NCBI RefSeq assembly: GCF_011947285.1
Contig: NZ_JAAOZT010000002.1
Location: 1-64,000, forward strand
Reading direction: 5' to 3'
Length of the DNA stretch: 64,000 bases
From: Glaciimonas immobilis
Lineage (GTDB): Bacteria > Pseudomonadota > Gammaproteobacteria > Burkholderiales > Burkholderiaceae_D
This document shows, one piece after another, positions 29,372 through 38,625 of this stretch (positions are counted from its first letter, which is position 1; each line of letters begins with the position of its first letter). A program made the translations under genes and the position numbers. The notes beneath the pieces were generated by a model. The model ran no database searches. It was given only the letters and a program-made list of their open reading frames with translations, and had not been told where the DNA came from.

Positions 29372-29698
29372 GTGATCGCAAAGAAAATTTATCTCAGGTT
29401 TTCCAACCTAATTGATTTCGAAGATCTGATTGCACCGTATCTGATTAAACTGATTTATCGGATCGGTATTTTGATCATCCTTGGCGGCGGTGTGTTGAGT
29501 TGCATCAATAGCGCCGGGGTCGGCGGTAGTATCGGACGCGTACTCCTGGCATTTGGCGGTACGTTGTTGTCGCTGTTGTTATGGCGTGTCGTGAGCGAAT
29601 TATGGATATTGGCATTTAAGATTTTCCAGCGGCTGGGTGAAATTAAGGACTTGCTGACACTTCAAAACAGCGCATCTATGAAAAGTCGTGAAGAGTAA
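29372..29698 (+). CDS. DUF4282-like small membrane protein
   Basis: A 108-residue protein with two hydrophobic helices (IGILIILGGGVLSCI and IGRVLLAFGGTLLSLLLWRVVSELWILAF). The pattern FEDLIAPYLIKLIYRIG...LLLWRVVSELWILAFKI fits the DUF4282 family. The start is GTG. It lies between tadG and the sigma-54 activator in the same direction with short gaps, so it is probably in the Tad transcript. Its role is unknown. Confidence 0.7.
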   Translation: MIAKKIYLRFSNLIDFEDLIAPYLIKLIYRIGILIILGGGVLSCINSAGVGGSIGRVLLAFGGTLLSLLLWRVVSELWILAFKIFQRLGEIKDLLTLQNSASMKSREE

Positions 29699-29713
29699 AG
29701 TGATTGAGCCTAT

Positions 29714-31087
29714 ATGAAAATGGAAAACAAGCTATTACCAGAAAGCCTGGATATCTATGTCTGGGAGGGTACATCAGATATTGCTGACCGGATTTCGCAT
29801 TGTTTAAGCAGTTTTGATGTGCAGGTCATTCGAGCAGATGGCATGACGGTTACGCGCGATCAGGTTGCGCTGCGCCCATCCATTGCAGTGATGTCGGTGA
29901 CGGTAATCGACCGCGGCGAGGTTTCTGCAGAAGCCTGGCAGAAGGCGCATTGCATGCCTGTCATATGGGTAGCCGACGTCGTGCGAACCGCTAATCCGCG
30001 CATCTATCCAACGGAGTATTCGCACATTTTAATGCGTGACTTTACCTGCGCCGAGTTGCGTATGCTGGTGTTTCGCCTGGCCGCAGAAATGCAGGCCATG
30101 AGCCAGTCTGATCGTAAGCTGCCACCGTTGATTGCGCAGTCTGAGTGCATGCAAGAACTGGTTGCCGAGGCCGAGGCCTTTGCCGATTGCGGGTCCAGCG
30201 TTCTTATCATGGGTGAGACCGGTGTCGGTAAAGAACGGATAGCGCAGTTGCTGCATCAGCGTCATGGTCGTTTTCGGCAAGGCCCTTTTGTTGCGGTGAA
30301 TTGCGGCGCGATTCCGGATGGGCTGTTCGAGTCGCTATTCTTCGGTCACGCCAAAGGTGCATTTACCGGCGCCTTATTAGCGCACAAAGGGTATTTTGAA
30401 CAAGCCGACGGCGGTACGTTGTTCCTCGATGAAATCGGCGATTTACCGCTGTATCAGCAGGTTAAACTATTGCGGGTACTGGAGCAAAGCACTGTCACCA
30501 GACTTGGTTCGCAGAGCGAAATCAAGCTCGATTTCAGGCTAGTCGCAGCTACCAACCGTAACCTGCGCGAACAAGTGCAGCAGGATATGTTTCGCGCCGA
30601 TTTGTATTACCGGCTTGCGGTTATTGAATTGCGTGTGCCAAATCTGGAAGAGCGAGGAAGTGTCGATAAGATTGCGATATTCACGGCGTTGTTAGGTCAG
30701 ACCTATGACGAGATTCCTGCAGCCCCTGACTGGTTACTAGATATGGTCTCAACCTCACGGTTTGCCGGTAACGTGCGCGAATTACGCAACGTTGCTGAGC
30801 GGATAGGGATCATCTATCGACAACTGGGAAATTGGGATCGTTCCCGGATTGACCGTGTATTTGCCGGGTTGGGAACGCTGGCCCGGTCTTCAGAGGGGTC
30901 GGATTTACTATTGGTGCGCAAAAAAGGCGAGTTGACGGAGCGTAACCGGATTGTTGCAGCGTTGGACGCCAATGGCTGGCGCCGGCAGGATACAGCGCAT
31001 GCCATTGGAATTAGTCGCAAAGTGTTATGGGAAAAAATGCGGAAATTTCAGATTGCCGATACCGAGGCCGTTGGTGAAGTTGAATGA
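29714..31087 (+). CDS. Sigma-54 activator of the Tad locus
   Basis: A 457-residue enhancer-binding protein. Residues about 10-125 look like a degenerate receiver domain; the position where the phosphorylated Asp is expected reads [10 protein letters not shown], with no acidic residue. The AAA+ domain has Walker A GETGVGKE (167-174), a perfect GAFTGA loop (215-220), Walker [11 protein letters not shown] and R-finger region [12 protein letters not shown] Fis-type helix-turn-helix ends the protein ([31 protein letters not shown]). It closes the Tad gene run and most likely drives the sigma-54 promoter at 13241. Confidence 0.92.
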   Translation: MKMENKLLPESLDIYVWEGTSDIADRISHCLSSFDVQVIRADGMTVTRDQVALRPSIAVMSVTVIDRGEVSAEAWQKAHCMPVIWVADVVRTANPRIYPTEYSHILMRDFTCAELRMLVFRLAAEMQAMSQSDRKLPPLIAQSECMQELVAEAEAFADCGSSVLIMGETGVGKERIAQLLHQRHGRFRQGPFVAVNCGAIPDGLFESLFFGHAKGAFTGALLAHKGYFEQADGGTLFLDEIGDLPLYQQVKLLRVLEQSTVTRLGSQSEIKLDFRLVAATNRNLREQVQQDMFRADLYYRLAVIELRVPNLEERGSVDKIAIFTALLGQTYDEIPAAPDWLLDMVSTSRFAGNVRELRNVAERIGIIYRQLGNWDRSRIDRVFAGLGTLARSSEGSDLLLVRKKGELTERNRIVAALDANGWRRQDTAHAIGISRKVLWEKMRKFQIADTEAVGEVE

Positions 31088-31417
31088 TAGTAGGTTTCTT
31101 CTTGACCTGCCGGGTGCCACGGATACCGCGCTAACCGCAAGTACGCGCTGATCGCTATGCTCATTGAAATCACGTTCCCGTTTCAGTGCTCCATGGAGCT
31201 TGCTCCTTGGGTCTTCACAGCGCTCGCTCGGCTCTAAATGAAGTCTAATTTTTGCATCTACGCGGCATTAAATCGGCTTATTGCAATAAGGTGCTTATTT
31301 CCCAGAAACAATGGCTATGGGCACGAAGATTCACGCTAAAATTAATAAAGTCAAACGCCGCAAGGCAGCAAGCTCGCGACATGTGCGCGACAAATACAAT
31401 AATGATAGGAATCAGGG
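31088..31417. other. Intergenic region after the Tad locus
   Basis: 330 bp with no supported gene. A perfect 12-bp palindrome GCTCCATGGAGC lies at 31188-31199, with no T-run behind it. No clear terminator was found for the Tad transcript. AGGAATCAGGG just before 31418 serves the next gene. Confidence 0.4.
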
Positions 31418-32167
31418 ATGAACGAATATGCGCGCAGTTTATTGTGCCGGAATCAGCTAAAAGTTATGAACAGAAAAATAGGCAAAGCAATCGGAACCAT
31501 TGGCGCGGGACTGCTGATAGGCACTTTATCTGCCAATGTAATGGCGCAAAGCGCTACTCGGACTTCAGTCGCAGGCGTTCCTTCTGCATCACCTGGCAAC
31601 GCGCAGCAAAGCCTCTCTCCTGCGATTGATGCCACCAATAGCACCATCGGCGAATTGCAGCAGTTGATGCAAAGCCAGGCTATCAGTGAGTTGCGGACCA
31701 CCTATAACGGTAATTATGGTGCCAGTTTGTTATTCAAGGCAGATAGCCGGACTTACTATGTAGCATTATTCCAACAAAAGAGCTTTTGGCGGGTAGTGAA
31801 AACCACGTCTGAAACGCAGGCCGAACAGACCTACAAAAATTTCGTGTCGCAGACTGAGAAGCTGGCAGAAGTGGATATTCGGCGGATAAAGCTTGAGGCA
31901 GACAAGCAATATACCGAGCAGTTGATCTCGACTCAGGAGGCCCGTTTATCGGCACTTCAAAATGATCTGGCAGTTCAGCGCCAGCAAGAGCAAAAAGTTT
32001 CAGTACAGCAGGATCAGTCTCGTCAGCAAGCGCAAACTTTGGCCAACAGGCAGCAAACTGCACGTAATCAGTTAATGGTTTTGCGAAATAGTATCCGGGC
32101 GCTAGAAGCCCAGCAAGTCAACATTGACGGATCCAGCCTTACCGATGATAAGGCAAAAAAGAAATAA
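31418..32167 (+). CDS. DUF2968 family exported coiled-coil protein
   Basis: A 249-residue protein with a signal peptide (IGTIGAGLLIGTLSANVMAQS). A conserved globular stretch follows (IGELQQLMQSQAISELRTTYNGNYGASLLFKADSRTYYVALFQQKSFWRVVKT), typical of DUF2968 from Burkholderiales. From about residue 130 the protein is a Gln/Lys/Arg-rich coiled coil. ATG 31418 has the better ribosome-binding site; ATG 31466 would give a more ordinary signal peptide. It stands alone with its own terminator. The function is unknown. Confidence 0.8.
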   Translation: MNEYARSLLCRNQLKVMNRKIGKAIGTIGAGLLIGTLSANVMAQSATRTSVAGVPSASPGNAQQSLSPAIDATNSTIGELQQLMQSQAISELRTTYNGNYGASLLFKADSRTYYVALFQQKSFWRVVKTTSETQAEQTYKNFVSQTEKLAEVDIRRIKLEADKQYTEQLISTQEARLSALQNDLAVQRQQEQKVSVQQDQSRQQAQTLANRQQTARNQLMVLRNSIRALEAQQVNIDGSSLTDDKAKKK

Positions 32168-32227
32168 CCTATAACGTGATTCAAGACGGGTATCCACTCA
32201 TCGCCCTTAAATGACCCTAGCCTATGA

Positions 32228-32275
32228 AGTCAGCTCTATTTGCAGTTCAACTGCGAACACGGGCTGACTTTTTTA
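32228..32275 (+). terminator. Rho-independent terminator after the DUF2968 gene
   Basis: The outer stem AGTCAGCTC (32228-32236) pairs with GGGCTGACT (32261-32269, one mismatch). It encloses a small inner hairpin GCAGTT-C-AACTGC. Six T residues follow. Confidence 0.8.
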
Positions 32276-32468
32276 TCGCCCCTTGATACGCGCCTGGTTT
32301 TAATTTGTTACATTTTTTAATCTGTTCGATCCGGTGTTGCCGGTCATCAGCGGCTGACTGATATAGAATTAAGGTCGAAGGCGACGGTTTTGGCACAGCA
32401 TGCGCATGATGTTGGTGGTCAGTCTCCACAATTAATCCATGTAGAAGTGCGTGATAAATAAGGTCCTT

Positions 32469-32660
32469 ATGTCCGATTTACCCAGAGTACGTCCCGATAC
32501 ACCCTGTGTGGCGGTTTGCTCCACTACTTTTGATGATGTTTGTCGGGGTTGTGGTCGTACTGTTAACGAAGTGGCGCATTGGGTTTTTATGACCGATGAA
32601 GAAAAAACAATTGTCTGGGAGCGTATCACGGCAGAAGGTTACCCAAAACGAAGAGGATAA
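32469..32660 (+). CDS. DUF1289 small cysteine-rich protein
   Basis: A 63-residue protein fitting DUF1289. It has a Pro-rich start, CVAVCSTTFDDVCRGCGRT with four cysteines spaced as in metal-binding members, and the WVFMTDEEK...VWERI ending. The ATG at 32469 follows AAGGTCCTT; the in-frame ATG at 32451 is less likely. The function is unknown; zinc or Fe-S binding is inferred from the cysteines. Confidence 0.8.
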   Translation: MSDLPRVRPDTPCVAVCSTTFDDVCRGCGRTVNEVAHWVFMTDEEKTIVWERITAEGYPKRRG

Positions 32661-32823
32661 ACTTTTGGAAGAAAGTTTAGGCGGCTTCCATAGTTGAGTT
32701 TAACCAATTTTTTGCATGAAATTGTAAATTTCTGTAAAGCAATGAACGGTGATATCGCCATAAATCGTCACTTAAGTATTTTCCTTAGATTTTGAAAATA
32801 TTGCACCGTGGAGACTTTCTACG

Positions 32824-32852
32824 TGAATATCTCTGTTTTTATAGGATATAAT
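32824..32852 (+). promoter_or_regulatory. Possible sigma-70 promoter of the pigment cluster
   Basis: TATAAT at 32847-32852 has TGAATA 17 bp upstream (32824-32829), a weak -35. The start codon of the first pigment gene is 75 bp downstream. The rest of 32661-32926 is AT-rich and shows no gene. Confidence 0.35.
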
Positions 32853-32926
32853 TTTGCGAAATTTGCGGTAGCGACCGTTACTAGACCGTTGCTTTAATTT
32901 ACCTCCCGGACTGATTGGCGCTGGAA

Positions 32927-33766
32927 ATGAACGATTCAATGGGCCTTGGGAGTGGTGATATAAGTTCAGACCGCGCTATTGAGGGAGTGCAATTTTCTGT
33001 TGCGGCGCAAGCCGCCTGGGCACCTGGATTAGAAACCCACGACGAATGGCTGGCGTGGGCCCAAAGTCCTTTTTTGATTGAGGGCAAAACGGAACCGCGT
33101 GTCGCCATGATGCCCGCGATGTTACGCCGCCGCGCCGGACTTGTCGGAAAGATGGCGCTGGAAGTGGCTTATGATTGCCTGAATAAGCGGGAGCAGGTAC
33201 CGACAATATTTAGTTCACGCCACGGTGAATGCGCCCGCTCGGCGGAGCTGCTGCAAGATTTGGTGCAAAACACGCCGTTATCGCCCACGTCATTTAGTCT
33301 TTCTGTGCACAACGCGACCGCAGGCCTCCTGTCCATTGCCCGGCAGGAGCAGGTAAGCCACAGCGCGTTATCAGCAGGCGACAGTGGGGTCGAGCATGCG
33401 GTGATTGAGGCCTGCGGATTGCTGGCAGATGGCGCGACGGAAGTTTTATTGGTGGTCTACGATGGACTGCTGCCCGATCAGTTCAAAGAATTCGATGATT
33501 GTAAAAATCAGCCGTTTGCATGGGCCTGGTTAATGCAACCGGCGCGCGATGGCGCGATGAAAACGGTGTCGTTGAGCTGGGACCCGCTGGTTAAACCTGA
33601 TGCCAGCGATGGCGCTAATTTGATGCCCCCTATATCAAATCATGCGACTGGAAAATTGCCTCAGCCGGGTGGCCTGCAGGTGCTGGCATTTGAATTGCGA
33701 CAGGATCGTGAGTTAATCCGATTGGTCGATAATCGCATGTGGCGATGGCGTCATAATGACCAGTAG
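32927..33766 (+). CDS. Ketosynthase-like chain-length factor (aryl polyene type)
   Basis: A 279-residue truncated ketosynthase homologue. Markers include RRRAGLVGKMALEVAYDC, FSSRHGECARS, and SLSVHNATAGLLSIARQE, where the active-site cysteine of true ketosynthases is not found. The family (beta-ketoacyl synthase chain length factor) pairs with an active ketosynthase to form a type II PKS heterodimer. In aryl polyene clusters this gene commonly comes first, before an acyltransferase and two carrier proteins, exactly as here. ATG 32927 is chosen over a TTG 12 bp upstream. Confidence 0.85.
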   Translation: MNDSMGLGSGDISSDRAIEGVQFSVAAQAAWAPGLETHDEWLAWAQSPFLIEGKTEPRVAMMPAMLRRRAGLVGKMALEVAYDCLNKREQVPTIFSSRHGECARSAELLQDLVQNTPLSPTSFSLSVHNATAGLLSIARQEQVSHSALSAGDSGVEHAVIEACGLLADGATEVLLVVYDGLLPDQFKEFDDCKNQPFAWAWLMQPARDGAMKTVSLSWDPLVKPDASDGANLMPPISNHATGKLPQPGGLQVLAFELRQDRELIRLVDNRMWRWRHNDQ

Positions 33767-34550
33767 TATTGGTAATATCGCCAGGCGATCGAACCGGTAT
33801 TGGCGCATGGCCGCAACCGGATTCAGTTTTCTGGTCTTTGGCGCGGGTGGACTGTTGTTCGGGTTTGTCATTTTCCCCATACTTAGGCTATTGGTAACAG
33901 AACGCGAAGAGCGGGCTTCGCGCGCGCGAGAGATCATCCGCATAATGTTTCGCCTATTTATTAATTTTATGAGCGCTTCGGGCGTTTTGCGCTATGAAAT
34001 CAAAGGGCTGGAGCGACTACAACGACGCGGGATGATGATACTGGCCAATCATCCGACGCTGATGGACACAGTTTTTTTAATGGCGTTCGTAAAGAACGCA
34101 GACTGCGTAGTTAAAAGCAGTCTGTGGATAAATCCGTTCACCAAAGGAGCGGTTCGGACTGCGGACTATATACGCAATGATTCCGGCACCGATCTGGTAG
34201 GTGAGGGCATTGACACTTTGAGACGTGGCGGTAACCTGATCATTTTTCCTGAAGGTACGCGCACACAGGGGCAGATTAATTTGAAGCGCGGCGCTGCGAA
34301 TATCGCAGTGCGGTGTCTCTCAAACGTGACACCAGTGATCATAAGATGTTCGCCACCGACCCTTAGTAAGGGCGAAAAATGGTGGCACGTACCGCCCGCA
34401 ATCGCACATTTTAGTATCGAGGTAAAAGAAGATATTGTAGTGCAGGACTTTGTATTGGCAGCCGGTAGTAACACGTTGGCAGCAAGACACTTAACCGTCT
34501 ATTTGCAAGAATATTTTAGAAAGGAAAGTGAACCCAATGGAGCAACTTGA
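33756..34550 (+). CDS. Lysophospholipid (1-acylglycerol-3-phosphate) acyltransferase-like protein
   Basis: A 264-residue PlsC-family acyltransferase with an N-terminal membrane helix (about 22-45). Block I is NHPTLMD (the H-x4-D catalytic pair) near 103, block III is FPEGTRT near 162, and block IV has VTPVIIR. It overlaps the previous gene by 11 bp and the carrier protein gene by 14 bp. In aryl polyene loci such enzymes are thought to help attach the polyene to a glycerol-lipid anchor; that role is inferred here. Confidence 0.88.
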   Translation: MTSSIGNIARRSNRYWRMAATGFSFLVFGAGGLLFGFVIFPILRLLVTEREERASRAREIIRIMFRLFINFMSASGVLRYEIKGLERLQRRGMMILANHPTLMDTVFLMAFVKNADCVVKSSLWINPFTKGAVRTADYIRNDSGTDLVGEGIDTLRRGGNLIIFPEGTRTQGQINLKRGAANIAVRCLSNVTPVIIRCSPPTLSKGEKWWHVPPAIAHFSIEVKEDIVVQDFVLAAGSNTLAARHLTVYLQEYFRKESEPNGAT

Positions 34551-34797
34551 GAACGAAGTCAAGCAAGTCATCATCGACGTCTTGCAGCTTGAGGATATGA
34601 CGACGGCAGACATCGTTACGGATGCGCCGCTGTTTCTGGAAGGGCTCGGTTTAGACTCCATCGATGCACTTGAACTTGGCGTAGCGATGCAGAAGCGATA
34701 CGGAATTTCAATGTCCGCAGATTCGGCGGAAACGCGTAACCATTTTGCTTCGGTGCGCACGCTTGCTGCGATGATTGCCAGCAACAGAAAAAAATAA
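34537..34797 (+). CDS. Acyl carrier protein 1 of the pigment cluster
   Basis: An 86-residue carrier with the phosphopantetheine attachment site GLGLDSIDALELG, the serine being about residue 42. ATG 34537 follows AAGGAAAG at eight bases and is preferred to a GTG at 34528. The growing polyene would be carried on this or the next protein, after activation by the phosphopantetheinyl transferase at the end of the cluster. Confidence 0.93.
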   Translation: MEQLENEVKQVIIDVLQLEDMTTADIVTDAPLFLEGLGLDSIDALELGVAMQKRYGISMSADSAETRNHFASVRTLAAMIASNRKK

Positions 34798-34806
34798 AGG
34801 TGTGAC

Positions 34807-35091
34807 ATGACGGCATTGATAAAGCCAACGACCGCAATGACGAACGATGAAATCTACGCATGGGTCACAGACGTGTTGCATGATATGTTCGACATTGACA
34901 AGGCTAGCGTGACGCCGACGGCTAACCTGTACACCGATCTTGATATCGACAGTATTGATGCGGTTGATTTAGTGGTAAAACTTAAGCAATTCACGGGAAA
35001 ACGGTTGGAGCCGGATGTCTTCAAGGCGGTCCGTACCGTACAGGATGTAGTCAGTGCAGTGTCCACATTGCTAACCGAGGATACAAAATAA
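34807..35091 (+). CDS. Acyl carrier protein 2 of the pigment cluster
   Basis: A 94-residue carrier protein. The attachment serine lies in LDIDSIDAVDLVVKL, slightly different from the LGLDSIDALEL of its neighbour, so the two carriers are not recent duplicates. A tandem carrier pair is typical of aryl polyene loci. The start at 34807 has AAAGGTG upstream; a later ATG at 34840 would still encode a normal carrier protein. Confidence 0.92.
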   Translation: MTALIKPTTAMTNDEIYAWVTDVLHDMFDIDKASVTPTANLYTDLDIDSIDAVDLVVKLKQFTGKRLEPDVFKAVRTVQDVVSAVSTLLTEDTK

Positions 35092-35111
35092 AACGTTTCC
35101 GGGCTCCGTTT

Positions 35112-35723
35112 TTGTCTCGCTTTGTTTCGCGTTTCTTGCTTTGCCTGTCGCCTACAGTCATGACTGTGCTGACAGTGCTTATCACGTTGTTGTATCCGCT
35201 TGCGATCTGGCTGGCGCACGGAAGGGTGTCGCCGCGATTGCTCGCATTGATACTTATTCTGGCGGCCGCTACCCGATTGCCCATGCTTGCGGTCAATAAG
35301 ACAAGCCGCTGGTTATTGTTATCGGCGTTGGTGCTGGCGGCTACCGCAATCTGGAACAACGCATTGTTGCCCCTGAAGTTGTACCCAGTGCTGGTCAACG
35401 TTAGCATGCTGTGCGCCTTTTCATATAGCCTGTTTGCGCCCCCAACCATCATTGAGCGGCTCGCCCGACTGACCGAGCCGGATCTTCCTGATTATGCTAT
35501 GGCCTATACGCGCCGGGTGACCCAGGTATGGTGCGGCTTCTTTGTGGTGAACGGATCGCTCGCCATGATCACCACACTATGGGCATCGCAAGCAGTGTGG
35601 ACAATTTATAACGGCGTCGTCGCTTACGTTGCCATGGGTGTTTTGTTCGCGGGCGAATACATGGTCCGAATCGTGGTTAAACGGCGTCATCGAGCGCTGC
35701 CATCGAGGCCCAAAAATGTCTGA
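35112..35723 (+). CDS. COG4648-type membrane protein of the pigment cluster
   Basis: A protein of up to 203 residues with about five hydrophobic helices and a conserved centre (LTEPDLPDYAMAYTRRVTQVWCGFFVVNGSLA). This matches the small membrane protein that sits between the carrier proteins and the AMP ligase in aryl polyene clusters. The start is uncertain: TTG 35112 gives the full frame, while ATG 35160 removes 16 residues and starts at the first helix. Neither has a good ribosome-binding site. The function is unknown. Confidence 0.75.
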   Translation: MSRFVSRFLLCLSPTVMTVLTVLITLLYPLAIWLAHGRVSPRLLALILILAAATRLPMLAVNKTSRWLLLSALVLAATAIWNNALLPLKLYPVLVNVSMLCAFSYSLFAPPTIIERLARLTEPDLPDYAMAYTRRVTQVWCGFFVVNGSLAMITTLWASQAVWTIYNGVVAYVAMGVLFAGEYMVRIVVKRRHRALPSRPKNV

Positions 35724-38625
35724 CTTAGCCGACTTGTTGTCATTACTCAGCGGAACATCAGCCTCCAATTTATACGCACCTGATCATTCGCGCCCATTCG
35801 CCCTGCGTAATGGAGAAGTTCTCGATCAAGCGTATTTTCTAGCGCGTGTTGACGCTTGGCGCGTTGCATTAGCAAGTCAATCCGGCACCGCGTTTGCATT
35901 GTATCTGGCGGACTGCGCAGAATTTTCTTGCGCATTATTGGGGGCTTGGCAGGCCGATAAAGTGATCTACCTACCCGGTGACGTGTTGCCAACGACGTGT
36001 GCTAATTTAGCGAATGTGGTAGACGGTTTTATTGGCGAGTTTCCGGAGCAGTATAAGCCGTTGATATTGCAGTTGAGGTTGCCGTCGCGGGAAGTGGAAG
36101 ACCAGGAAGGAATGCCGAAATCTCTTAATGATCGGCGCACAGACACGCAAGACAGTGCCGGATATGTTTTCAAAACACTTTCGCCAGACTTTTCGGGACT
36201 GGTTATTTATACGTCAGGTAGTACTGGCAAGCCACAGGCCGTAGTGAAAAAATTATCCCAATTGTCAAGCGAAGTCGCCACGCTGGAAATCCTGTTCGGT
36301 GCTGGTATCGACGATGCAGTGCATGGCGCGGGGACTGCCGCCGGAATTGCTACGGGATTTACCACAGTATTTGCCACAGTCTCGCATCAGCATATTTATG
36401 GATTGTTATTCAAGGTTCTATGGCCTTTAACAACCGGACGCATTATTCACGCGCGCCAAGTTATATTTTTAGAAGAGTTGATACCTTTGTTGCAAGGCGA
36501 CGGGCGATCCGCCATTCTTGTTTCGAGTCCCGCACATTTAAAAAGAATTCCGGCCTCTATTCAGGGTGGCGCGTTGCACACCCAAGATGGATCAGATGGT
36601 GCAGATGCGGTAAGCGCTTTAAGTACGTTACGGGCCATCTTTTCTTCGGGTGGGGCGTTGTCGCAGGAGATCGCGCAAGATACGGGACGGTTACTTGGGC
36701 GCATGCCGATCGAAGTCTATGGCAGTACTGAAACAGGTGGCGTGGGATGGCGTCAGCGTTCCGCCGCAACGGGGCATGATGATCAAAGCTGGAGCGTGAT
36801 GCCGACGATTAGCTGGCGCATCGCGCCCGTTGATTCGGTGCTAGAAATTCGTTCGCCGCATTTGCCCGACGCTAAGTGGTTCCATCTATCGGATCGGGCT
36901 GAGGCGATTGATAAAACACGGTTTTTACTAAAAGGCCGGATCGATCGCATTGTGAAAGTAGAAGAGAAACGCATCTCGCTGGATACGATAGAGACCATGT
37001 TGAAGACGTCTGATCTGGTGGAAGACGCCCGGGTCTTATTGTTGGAGGAAGGACCCGATCAGCGCCGACAGCAAATCGCTGCATTCATCGTGCTAGCCGA
37101 CAAGGGGCGGATATTTTTTGAGAAGTATGGCAAGCTGTCATTAAACAGACAGCTACGCGACTGTATCGCCCGTGCCGTAGAACCAATTGCGCTGCCGCGC
37201 AGCTGGCGTTATCTCAGCAAGATTCCGATCAATGCGCAAGGAAAAACGACACGCGCAGATTTGCTAAATTCTGCAACAATATTTAACAATCCATTAATGA
37301 ATGGCGCAAGTTTTGCGCTCCCGGTCACCCGGCCACAGGTGCGCGTCCTGGAAAACGACGCCGCCCGATCACTGATAGTGTTAGAGCTGACGGTTCCGGA
37401 CGATTTATTGTACTTCAACGGTCATTTTGACGGTTCGCCGGTTTTGCCCGGGGTAGTGCAAGTCGATTGGGCGATAGCCTACGGGCGAGAATATCTGCCG
37501 TTACCACCGCATTTTCTGAGTATGCATGCACTCAAATTCCAACGCGTGATTTTACCTAAAGCAGTGCTGACGCTGATGCTTCAATACGACAGCGCAAAAT
37601 CTGCTTTGACGTTTCGCCTTACCTCCGATGCAGGCCAGCACGCTGGCGGTCGGGTCACTTTTGGCATCGTCGCGCCTGTCCATCCCGACCAAAATATCGA
37701 TCAGTATGCGATGCAAACTACGGATCGGGTATTGCACGCCATCTCCGCTGCAACCCCTATCAAGGAGATAAATGTGGATCAAAAAATTTCTATCAACATG
37801 GCGACCCACCATCCGGATTTTGCCGGAGTGATGCCACTATCGGAAGCTATGCAGAGCGAGCCGATCAAGTCCTTCAATCCCTGCGCGGTCATACCCGTGT
37901 TTAATCATGCGCATGCGATAAGCAAGGTAGTCAGCGCCATACTCCAGCATAAATTGCTGTGCATACTGGTCGATGATGGAAGTTCTGTGGCATGTGCTGC
38001 GGTATTAGACGCGCTGGCCGTGGCGCATCCAAATCAGATTATTTTGTTGCGTCATACTGTCAATCGTGGCAAAGGGGCAGCGGTCGTCACCGGCGTTCGC
38101 GCCGCGGCAAAAGCGGGGTATACGCACGCGCTGCAAATCGATGCAGACGGCCAGCACTGCACCGCCGATATTCCACGCTTTTTAGCACTATCTGCCGCCC
38201 ATCCAGAATCGGTGATTGCGGGATATCCGCAATATGACGAGAGCGTGCCAAAAATCCGGTTTTACGGACGCTATCTGACCCACGTCTGGGTCTGGATCAA
38301 TACGTTATCGCTGGACATTAAAGATTCGATGTGCGGCTTTCGTATCTATCCGTTGTCCGCGTTTGTTGCCTTAGCGGAGCGCAGAATCCTTGGACAGCAC
38401 ATGGATTTTGATACCGATGTCATCGTGCGGCTATATTGGGATGGGCATCAGGTGATCAACGTTCCGACCAAAGTAGGTTATCCGAGCGACGGCGTTTCTC
38501 ACTTTCGCATGGTGCTGGATAATCTGCTGATCTCCCGTATGCACGCGACATTGTTTTTTGGCATGGTGCTAAGACTGCCAAAGTTGCTGACCCGAAAATT
38601 CAGCGATAGCAGGAGCGCCAAATGA
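35716..38625 (+). CDS. Triple fusion: AMP ligase, thioester dehydratase, family 2 glycosyltransferase
   Basis: A 969-residue protein with three parts. Residues about 1-545 are an AMP-dependent acyl ligase (P-loop IYTSGSTGKPQ at 164-174, YGSTETGG, LKGRIDRIVKVEEKRIS), expected to load an aryl acid onto a carrier. Residues about 550-700 are a FabA/FabZ-like hot-dog dehydratase with HFDGSPVLPGVV starting at His570. Residues about 720-960 are a GT2 glycosyltransferase (CAVIPVFNHAHAI at 723, VDDGSS, DADGQH at 809). The frame is continuous with no stop or frame change. ATG 35716 overlaps the previous gene by 8 bp. In better-known clusters ligase and dehydratase are separate genes, and the glycosyltransferase is often joined to an acyltransferase instead. 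Confidence 0.9.
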   Translation: MSDLADLLSLLSGTSASNLYAPDHSRPFALRNGEVLDQAYFLARVDAWRVALASQSGTAFALYLADCAEFSCALLGAWQADKVIYLPGDVLPTTCANLANVVDGFIGEFPEQYKPLILQLRLPSREVEDQEGMPKSLNDRRTDTQDSAGYVFKTLSPDFSGLVIYTSGSTGKPQAVVKKLSQLSSEVATLEILFGAGIDDAVHGAGTAAGIATGFTTVFATVSHQHIYGLLFKVLWPLTTGRIIHARQVIFLEELIPLLQGDGRSAILVSSPAHLKRIPASIQGGALHTQDGSDGADAVSALSTLRAIFSSGGALSQEIAQDTGRLLGRMPIEVYGSTETGGVGWRQRSAATGHDDQSWSVMPTISWRIAPVDSVLEIRSPHLPDAKWFHLSDRAEAIDKTRFLLKGRIDRIVKVEEKRISLDTIETMLKTSDLVEDARVLLLEEGPDQRRQQIAAFIVLADKGRIFFEKYGKLSLNRQLRDCIARAVEPIALPRSWRYLSKIPINAQGKTTRADLLNSATIFNNPLMNGASFALPVTRPQVRVLENDAARSLIVLELTVPDDLLYFNGHFDGSPVLPGVVQVDWAIAYGREYLPLPPHFLSMHALKFQRVILPKAVLTLMLQYDSAKSALTFRLTSDAGQHAGGRVTFGIVAPVHPDQNIDQYAMQTTDRVLHAISAATPIKEINVDQKISINMATHHPDFAGVMPLSEAMQSEPIKSFNPCAVIPVFNHAHAISKVVSAILQHKLLCILVDDGSSVACAAVLDALAVAHPNQIILLRHTVNRGKGAAVVTGVRAAAKAGYTHALQIDADGQHCTADIPRFLALSAAHPESVIAGYPQYDESVPKIRFYGRYLTHVWVWINTLSLDIKDSMCGFRIYPLSAFVALAERRILGQHMDFDTDVIVRLYWDGHQVINVPTKVGYPSDGVSHFRMVLDNLLISRMHATLFFGMVLRLPKLLTRKFSDSRSAK

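Noticed and set aside
31188-31199. Palindrome GCTCCATGGAGC as a terminator of the Tad locus
   Set aside because: There is no loop and no T-run, so it does not fit an intrinsic terminator. No regulator could be named.
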